From: Anthopleura xanthogrammica
Taxonomy: Eukaryota > Cnidaria > Anthozoa > Actiniaria > Actiniidae
Reading direction: 5' to 3'
NCBI GenBank assembly: GCA_964019055.1
Contig: OZ025216.1
Span: 5,943,840 to 6,007,839, forward strand
Length of the DNA stretch: 64,000 bases
Part shown: positions 52,346-64,000 of the stretch, piece after piece
Numbering within the stretch: position 1 is the first letter of the stretch
Layout: each line of letters starts with the position of its first letter
Notes under the pieces: model-generated
The model's input: only the letters and a program-made list of their open reading frames with translations
Told to the model about the DNA's origin: nothing
Database searches by the model: none
Program-made: the position numbers and the translations under genes

Positions 52346-55309
52346 ATGAAAGCCACAGCCTTGACAATATTCTTAGCATCGTTATATCTAAGTTCTTGCT
52401 ATAGTACACAAGAGGATGACCAAAGTGGCAATCATCAGCTGGAGGAAGGAAAAGCTCGACTGGATAACCACATACTGATAAAAGGTATAAAGCCAAGATC
52501 TTCAGGCGGATTTCAAGAGGCCCTAGTACTACAGGGAACCAAGAAGAAAGTGGACGAAGACATTATAACAACTAAAAGCTTGATAAATGGATTGAAGACG
52601 AAGAAAACATTCTACATTTTTGCTACGAGAAAGAAAACTTACAATGTTCAAGCTCTTAAATTACATTTCCTAGAAGGAAAGTGTAAAAACGATTCCATAG
52701 ATTTGAAAAATGCGAAGGTTAGAAGTCAGTCAAGGATGACATCCAGTCTGACATTCTTTAAAGGGCATGGAAAACGGAAGCGTAGGAATACTGAACCCGT
52801 ACCTGATATCAAGAACTGTACCTCTTCTCTAGTGTCATGCAAAGACAGATGTATGAACGAAAGAGATGCAGGAGGAACACAAAAACTACGCTGCTCATGT
52901 GATCCATATTGTGATTATTTCAAGGATTGTTGTGCAGACTATGTCCAGTACTGTCTGGGACAGCGATCTAGCAACACCACTAAAACAGCCATGAAAGTAC
53001 CAAATGAGCAATGGACATGCAGGTCTGGAATCTGGATGATTGCTTCATGTCCACAGAGCTGGACCAACCAAGATATCAACCAGTCTTGTATTAGCATGAG
53101 ATCAATGACTGCTGATAATTACAAAGATGTTCTTCCAGTAGTTACAGCTGATAACAAAACCTATGCTAACCGATTCTGTGCTCGGTGCCACGGACAAAGC
53201 ATGCAAACCACTGTGGATCTCGTTGAAAAAATAGAATTTCAATGTTTGTTAACTCCACCAAGTCAGGCAACAAAACAAGATCAAATGAAATTTCTGTTTC
53301 AATACTGCAAAAAGAATTCGCTGAACCTCAAAAAGGACAAATCTAAACGACATTGTTTTGAATCTGAAGCAAGATGCAACAATCTTTCGTCACCAGAAGA
53401 AACAAAAATCAAATGTTTGACCCAGCACTACGGGATTGTGTTTGAAGCCTATACAAAAAAAATGTTCAAAAATGTTCATTGTGCTTTGTGTAATAATGCA
53501 GTGCTCATGAGTTGTGGTCCATTTCCTAGACGTGAAAAAATGAAGAAATTCAGGCCATCCTCAACAGCAACACCCTTTTCGGTCATTATGGACATCGGAG
53601 GAGAAACATCCCATCCGCTCACGCTAACGGAATATCTATCTTGTCCCAAGGGAAACGTTTACGACATATATCTAGAAACATGTCGCCTAGGACAAAAACT
53701 TGTTCCATATGTGTCAAGTTTAAAAATATATAACATCGCGATGTGGATGAAAACCAAGACAAACAATAGCCCAATTCCTGACATCTTGCAAAAGTTTGAC
53801 TTTTCAAAATCTTTTGCGTCGGCTTTAGGGTTTAACTTTACACAAATATTAACTTTCGAAGTAGAAGTGATTGATTCAGATGATGACCTGATTAAGGTTG
53901 AGTTTCAGATAGACTTAACTGGTAATCAAACAACCTCGAAAACCATTACCAGTTTCCTATTTCATCCTTCTGGGTCATCATTCCAGCTGCAGATTGGTCA
54001 TGTCTCTTTCATTGTTATAAAAGTTACGAGCAAACCCTTAACGTGTGTCCAGACAGACACCTATTCTACCCACGAATACCAGGTAATCCCAGATCAAATG
54101 GGATCCATTTACATCAACCAAACTGGTGAAGTGTTGGGTGCGAGGGAATATTTCTCAACCAATCAGACAATAATCAAGGGAAAGCAAGTGTCAGTAGGAC
54201 AGATCGTTGTATGCAGACAAATGCCATCAGTGAATTGTTCTGGTATGTACATCTTTCTCCTGAAACATGAGTATACCATTTTCCCTAATCGTTCAGTGTT
54301 ACACAAGACTTCAGGTCATTTGCATGAACAGGGTACCTATACGTGGAAAAATGGAACAATCATGATCTGTACTAACTTTACAGCAACATATAAACAAGGA
54401 TCACAGTCAGTGTCTGACAATAACCACAAGGCGTTGACGATCCTGACTTATATTGGGTTTTGTGTATCAGTAGTTTGCTTGTTGTTTGTTCTGGTGACAT
54501 ACTCGGTATTTACAGATCTGAGAACCATTCCCGGAATAAACCTGATGAATCTGTGTAGTGCTTTACTTGTAGCACAGTTATTGTGGTTGGCAGGATCAGG
54601 ATTGACATTTACTCGACTGGGTTGTATGGTCATAGCAATCGTACTTCACTACAGTTTTCTTGCCTCATTTTGGTGGATGTCAATCATTGCCTTCAGCACG
54701 TGGAGAGCATTTTCAGGTAAAGCAAGCACGCGCAACTACAGGAGCGAGGGAAGACAGAAACAGAAACGTATTGTTCGCACGATGGCTATGGGATGGCTTC
54801 CTTTGGTAATGTATGTATCCATTTGTGTAGCTCTTGACAGATCAGAAACTGTTGCTATTGGTTACGGGGGAGAGAAAGGCTGTTGGATCAATAACCCCCG
54901 AGCTAACCTGTTCTTCTTTGCCATACCAGTTGGGTTGTCAATACTGTGGAATGCAGTGTTTTTCGTTCTCATCATCAAAGAAATAAAGAAGGCGATTGAT
55001 CAGTCGAAGATGGTTGCCAGTCAACATCAAGCTCGTCAGGACTCAGCGGTGTATGCAAGAATCGCAGTGTTAATGGGGTTCACATGGGTGTTTGGGTTCG
55101 TGGCACCGTTCACATCGTATTACTTGATGTACCCATTTGTAATACTTAATACACTGCAAGGTCTGTATATTGCTGTAGCATTTGGTTGCACCAGAAGAGT
55201 GCGAACTTTGTATAGAAACATTGGAACCATCTGGAATAGAAACAACTCGACGAAGGGATACAAAAGATCAATCGATGTAACCCATAAAACCAAAATTTCA
55301 AAAGTTTAG
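52346..55309 (+). CDS. SMB-domain class B/adhesion-like GPCR, paralogue 3 (intronless)
   Basis: Single exon. The ORF opens at 52301, but the Met at 52346 begins a clean signal peptide (MKATALTIFLASLYLSSCYS) and is chosen, giving 987 residues. Numbering below is from 52301. The order of parts is the same as in the other two copies: variable prodomain, furin-like site (GKRKRR, 157-162), SMB domain (about 173-218), Cys-rich ARCHG block, diverged ectodomain, conserved juxtamembrane region and seven TMs from about 711. The basic C-tail is distinct (YKRSIDVTHKTKISKV). Read by eye, the SMB-ARCHG block differs from paralogue 1 at only about 4 of 120 residues, while the next block is largely different. 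It is divergently oriented to paralogue 2. Confidence 0.88.
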   Translation: MKATALTIFLASLYLSSCYSTQEDDQSGNHQLEEGKARLDNHILIKGIKPRSSGGFQEALVLQGTKKKVDEDIITTKSLINGLKTKKTFYIFATRKKTYNVQALKLHFLEGKCKNDSIDLKNAKVRSQSRMTSSLTFFKGHGKRKRRNTEPVPDIKNCTSSLVSCKDRCMNERDAGGTQKLRCSCDPYCDYFKDCCADYVQYCLGQRSSNTTKTAMKVPNEQWTCRSGIWMIASCPQSWTNQDINQSCISMRSMTADNYKDVLPVVTADNKTYANRFCARCHGQSMQTTVDLVEKIEFQCLLTPPSQATKQDQMKFLFQYCKKNSLNLKKDKSKRHCFESEARCNNLSSPEETKIKCLTQHYGIVFEAYTKKMFKNVHCALCNNAVLMSCGPFPRREKMKKFRPSSTATPFSVIMDIGGETSHPLTLTEYLSCPKGNVYDIYLETCRLGQKLVPYVSSLKIYNIAMWMKTKTNNSPIPDILQKFDFSKSFASALGFNFTQILTFEVEVIDSDDDLIKVEFQIDLTGNQTTSKTITSFLFHPSGSSFQLQIGHVSFIVIKVTSKPLTCVQTDTYSTHEYQVIPDQMGSIYINQTGEVLGAREYFSTNQTIIKGKQVSVGQIVVCRQMPSVNCSGMYIFLLKHEYTIFPNRSVLHKTSGHLHEQGTYTWKNGTIMICTNFTATYKQGSQSVSDNNHKALTILTYIGFCVSVVCLLFVLVTYSVFTDLRTIPGINLMNLCSALLVAQLLWLAGSGLTFTRLGCMVIAIVLHYSFLASFWWMSIIAFSTWRAFSGKASTRNYRSEGRQKQKRIVRTMAMGWLPLVMYVSICVALDRSETVAIGYGGEKGCWINNPRANLFFFAIPVGLSILWNAVFFVLIIKEIKKAIDQSKMVASQHQARQDSAVYARIAVLMGFTWVFGFVAPFTSYYLMYPFVILNTLQGLYIAVAFGCTRRVRTLYRNIGTIWNRNNSTKGYKRSIDVTHKTKISKV

Positions 55310-56182
55310 AAGTAGACTGATTGAAGCTCGTTCACTTTAGAAAGGAAAAATGATAACCAATGGACTACTTCTTTGTTACACTTATGGCGTCAATCAAAAT
55401 TAACGTTTCACCCCTAGACAACTTGACAAGAGATGAATTAAGAAGATGGACATGAAAGAAAGACAAATAAACGAAACTCTCTATTTTATCCGACATTTTT
55501 GTTTTCTTTTGCGCCCTGGACGCTCCATAATGCATTGCGATTCAATATGTGAAAATAATGACTGATACTACGTAGAAAAATGAAATTCTTGTCACTTAAC
55601 CAGCATGATTGGGCCAGAGAAACCCAGGATTCGTTTTTTCTTCATCAGATCCTACGTATAGTATACCCCTGGCATCTCGTAAAAAGTTATTTTCAATAAT
55701 TCAGATTCAAGATGGCCGCCGCATCGTCGAAATAGTCCATTCTATATTGATCCTTGAAGAATTTTTGAATATTTTTCCTTCTTTGGGCAGCTAGTGCCAT
55801 TTAAAAAATAGTGTCAGGGACTAATTAGCTGATTCACAAGAAACAGTCCAATTGGAGTTTATGCCTGTGATTATGTACTTGAGTCTCTCATTGATAAGAA
55901 CCTCAAAAAATGAAAATAAATTGCTAGGCTTCCAAAGAGCTAAAGATATTTTATGAAAACATAAAATTGGCTGCGTTCGGGTTTATATGCTATTAATATT
56001 AAGAGAAAAAATATCTAGAATATCTAGATACAATTTCCTTGAATCTGATTGGTTCAGAGATATCTTATCAGACAGTTTTAGAGATCCAATCACATTGCAA
56101 CTTCTGAATAAAAACGCGTGCACGAGCACGCAGTCAAGCGATATTTCTTAACTCTCTTAGACCCCTTGCAGCACGTCGGAAT

Positions 56183-56266
56183 ACAGCTCAATTTGGAGGG
56201 CAAAACAATAGGTTCCAATTCTCAGGAGATTAAAATTCTTTTGTTTTGCCCTCCAAATTGAGCTGT
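56183..56266. repeat. Long hairpin
   Basis: ACAGCTCAATTTGGAGGGCA continuing AAACAA, and its inverse TTGTTTTGCCCTCC, AAATTGAGCTGT, with a loop of about 30 bases. Probably a small foldback element. Confidence 0.85.
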
Positions 56267-56429
56267 CAGTTTACTAGATAACATTGTTTACAACAACAAA
56301 AAATTTTCACGGGAATGGTAATAATTATGATCAATTGGAAACAGGAATGTTTTCCAATTCGGTGTGTAATCATACTCAGAATAAACAAATGGGGGGAAAA
56401 CGTTAAATTAAAGCAAACAAATGCTCCAC

Positions 56430-57630
56430 GAGTCTTGTCTCCCATATTTTTTTGTAGCGCTGGACATAGTGAGACCCACCAGGGGGTCAGTGAAGAATCC
56501 AACTTTTCTATTTCGCACCTCAAAATCACCTGTTGAAAATCAATATGCTATCGAAAATAATACTATGTTCAGGTCAAGGGATAAACTCCTAGTTAAGGTG
56601 AGCAATACTCCTAGTTCAGTTGAAGGGATACTCCTAGTTGAGGTTAAGGGATCAAGCCACCTAGGATCTGAGTAACTCGTTTCTCTTGAGCGCTGTTACT
56701 TCTGACCTAAATGATAAGGATGTACATAATACTTATATACGAATGCGCATGCTTGGTGTGCATTTCTTGCTTTTCTTACTTGATACCAAAAATGCCTTCT
56801 GTCAAATTATTTGGCGAGATAAGACCGGAAAAAAAACTCACTACTGATTTTTACCTTGATCTATAACTGATCTGTGTATACGTCGTGTATGTGTTTTTGA
56901 AACCACGTCCCACATGGAAAGAAGTAACTATAGCGACAAAACCATCAGCAATACAAGCGACATACCGGGTGTGCTGGTCATAGTAAGGGGTTAATCATCT
57001 ACGGCCTAGGGACCGACTAACCTCTCCCTTAGGCTTCGGCCGAGCTTCCTGATCAGTCAGTAATGTCCTCCCGGGATAGCGGTGTTGGGGTCGAAATCTC
57101 CAGCGTAGCCGTAAGTCCATACGAGGTTTCAGCACTCGATGTCTGGAAGTATGGTCCTGGTTTATCAATCAATAAAAACAAATAAGTTTCATAAACCTGA
57201 GCCTCACATGAAGATAAACTATTAATACGATTAATTTTGGACAAGAGGAATCGCAAATACGAGTTTAACAAGGCTTACGTCTACTATTTTTTGGACAAAT
57301 TTTCAGTCCTACCTTAGATAGATCGATCAGGTAATTCCGGACACTTGTTAATGCGCATCCATTTCTCGCATCTCGTTTTTTACCCTTTATTTGAGCTGTT
57401 TTGAAAATTTATCTAAAAAATATCTTACATGTAATTTGAATTCTTTTCTATAACTTAACAAAGTATTTCGTTATTTAGGTAAAATGGATGCCAGTGGTTC
57501 AAAGGGGTTGTCTCCCATATTTCTTGTAGAGCTGGACACAGGGAGACCCACCAGGGAGTCGGTCAAAGGCCAGCTCCCCTCTTTCGGACCTCAAAATTAC
57601 TTGTTGAAAATCAATATGCTATCGAAGGAA
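56430..57630. repeat. Direct-repeat pair about 1.07 kb apart
   Basis: The segments near 56430-56560 and 57508-57630 share TCTCCCATATTT, GAGACCCACCAGGG, ACCTCAAAAT and TGTTGAAAATCAATATGCTA in the same order. The second copy is in a 124-codon ORF (57484-57858) and the first in an 84-codon ORF, but the reading frames differ in continuity, so a duplicated non-coding element is the likelier explanation. Confidence 0.6.
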
Positions 57631-58326
57631 AATCAAGAAAATCGAGTTTTGGAGGGAATATACAGTCGCAGAAAAAATGCTCAAAAATCCTGTTTGATGC
57701 CCATTCATTGTCTTATAATTAGCTTCGCGGGTGCTCGCGCCGAAACGCTGATTGACAGGTGCCATGGTCACGAGACTGGCCGTCGTCCCGGGTCGGGTTG
57801 TATTATTCGTGGTATCGTTGTAGACGGCGGCTTGGTAAGTGATCGTAGCAACCTTTAGTTGAGTTTATAGCCCCGTAACGATAATATAGTTACCTCCCTC
57901 ACCACCCTTGGATCCGCCTCCGAAATAAACATGTGATTTTTTTATTTAAAAAAAGCTTTATTTTATCACTTTTGTATAATTTGTCATTCCAAAAAGGGGG
58001 TGGCTAGCCACCCCCTTACTACCCCTGGATCCGTCCCTGGTCAGTGTTTAACCTTAACCTTTGTCTCACGAGTAATCTCTGAACACTACAACTGTCCATG
58101 CAACTGAAGTGCCTCCTATTGACAAATACAAAGCCTCTTTTGGAATATGGGATGTGTGCATGATCACGCCAAGCATAGTTGTTTTTAAAATCACTAATGT
58201 GATTATTAGGTAACCGATGTAACTCCACATATTTCTTCTTTTATTCATATCTTTTTTTTTACAAAGATAATATATTTTTATATACAAAATAATGCAATCG
58301 TATTACGAAAGAATATAAATAAATGT

Positions 58327-63552
<5,226 letters not shown>

Positions 63553-64000
63553 CTGGTGTATCACAATATACAAGGTTAGTGTAAAACTTTATAAGGACAC
63601 GGTACTTCATATCTTCAATACTTATCACTAGCTAGCTACAGTATAGCTACAGTACAGTAGAATCTAGGATCATTATTTATGTTCATTCATTCATTCATTC
63701 GTGCATGCATTATTTTATTCATTCATTAAAAATTTTGCTACCTGTTGTTAGTAGTTAAAAGTTGATCAAAATATAATTGATAATACTTTTGCTTATGAAA
63801 TTAAAAATAGGCTGTGCGATGATTTTGTTTCTTAATGCTGATAGAGGTTCTCAACATTTCCCAATTCCCTTAATAAGCTGGTATATCCATCTTATCAAAC
63901 ATTTAGATCATCAAAAATTGATATATTGCGTAGTGTAACTTTTATCACATATAAAAAATTTCAAATGTTAACTATAATTATAATCATAACATTGTTATTG
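63553..64000. other. Intron or upstream part of ZZZ3 running off the window
   Basis: AT-rich sequence with an ATTC tetranucleotide run near 63683-63725 (TTCATTCATTCATTC). No further ZZZ3 exon could be recognised before the window edge. Confidence 0.45.

Larger units (their letters stand above)
55310..58326. other. Intergenic between GPCR paralogue 3 and ZZZ3
   Basis: No gene recognised. It includes a hairpin (56183-56266) and a duplicated segment (about 56430-56560 and 57508-57630). Transposon-end fragments with TGGATCCG occur near 57907 and 58025. Confidence 0.5.

Overview
The window looks like nuclear DNA of an anthozoan cnidarian, probably a stony coral or sea anemone. It is AT-rich, with GT-AG introns, dense microsatellites and many terminal-inverted-repeat (MITE-like) elements. 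The gene content also points there: ShKT-domain tails on extracellular proteins, intronless somatomedin-B (SMB) receptors in several copies, and a divergent rhodopsin-class receptor. The species assignment is inference. All exon models were built by hand from splice sites and reading phase; none has been checked against transcripts.

Layout. (1) 1305-6226 (+): a secreted chymotrypsin-fold serine protease with a Pro/Thr-rich linker and two ShKT domains, joined through a 9-nt micro-exon. (2) 8006-10631 (-): a two-exon class A GPCR. (3) 12891-15734 (-), 44600-47512 (-) and 52346-55309 (+): three intronless paralogous SMB-domain class B/adhesion-like GPCRs. Their SMB and 7TM blocks are nearly identical, but the ectodomain between them has diverged. 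(4) 18454-19236 (+): an unrecognised 260-residue Ser/Pro-rich protein with basophilic kinase motifs. (5) 21943-35092 (-): a 25-exon, 839-residue protein with an N-terminal membrane anchor and what appear to be three tandem START lipid-transfer domains, the first degenerate. (6) 36396-43277 (+): a six-exon HHIP-like protein (folate-receptor-like domain plus glucose/sorbosone dehydrogenase-type propeller) ending in a ShKT domain. (7) 58327-63552 (-): the 3' part of a ZZZ3 orthologue (SANT/Myb domain, ZZ zinc finger). Its 5' end lies outside the window. A 110-residue ORF with a polyA signal sits antisense inside a START-gene intron (31679-32011).

Between and inside the genes is a rich set of mobile-element remnants: foldback/MITE elements (several in HHIPL intron 2), a dispersed element with a CATCACGTGATG palindrome in its ends (three copies), a 290-bp palindromic element (two copies), an intronic tRNA-like gene or SINE head, and two hammerhead-ribozyme-like motifs of the type known from Penelope-like retroelements. 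A roughly 75-copy TTTGG array and long TTTA, CTTT, TACC and AAT tracts produce spurious ORFs.

The genes do not form an operon or pathway. The themes they share are secretion, cell-surface signalling and lipid handling (protease, HHIPL, GPCRs, START protein), plus one chromatin factor (ZZZ3, known from the ATAC acetyltransferase complex). The strongest candidates for undescribed biology are the triple-START protein, the HHIPL-ShKT fusion, the mosaic SMB-GPCR family with a probable furin-cleaved prodomain, and the micro-exon that supplies the last cysteine of a ShKT domain.
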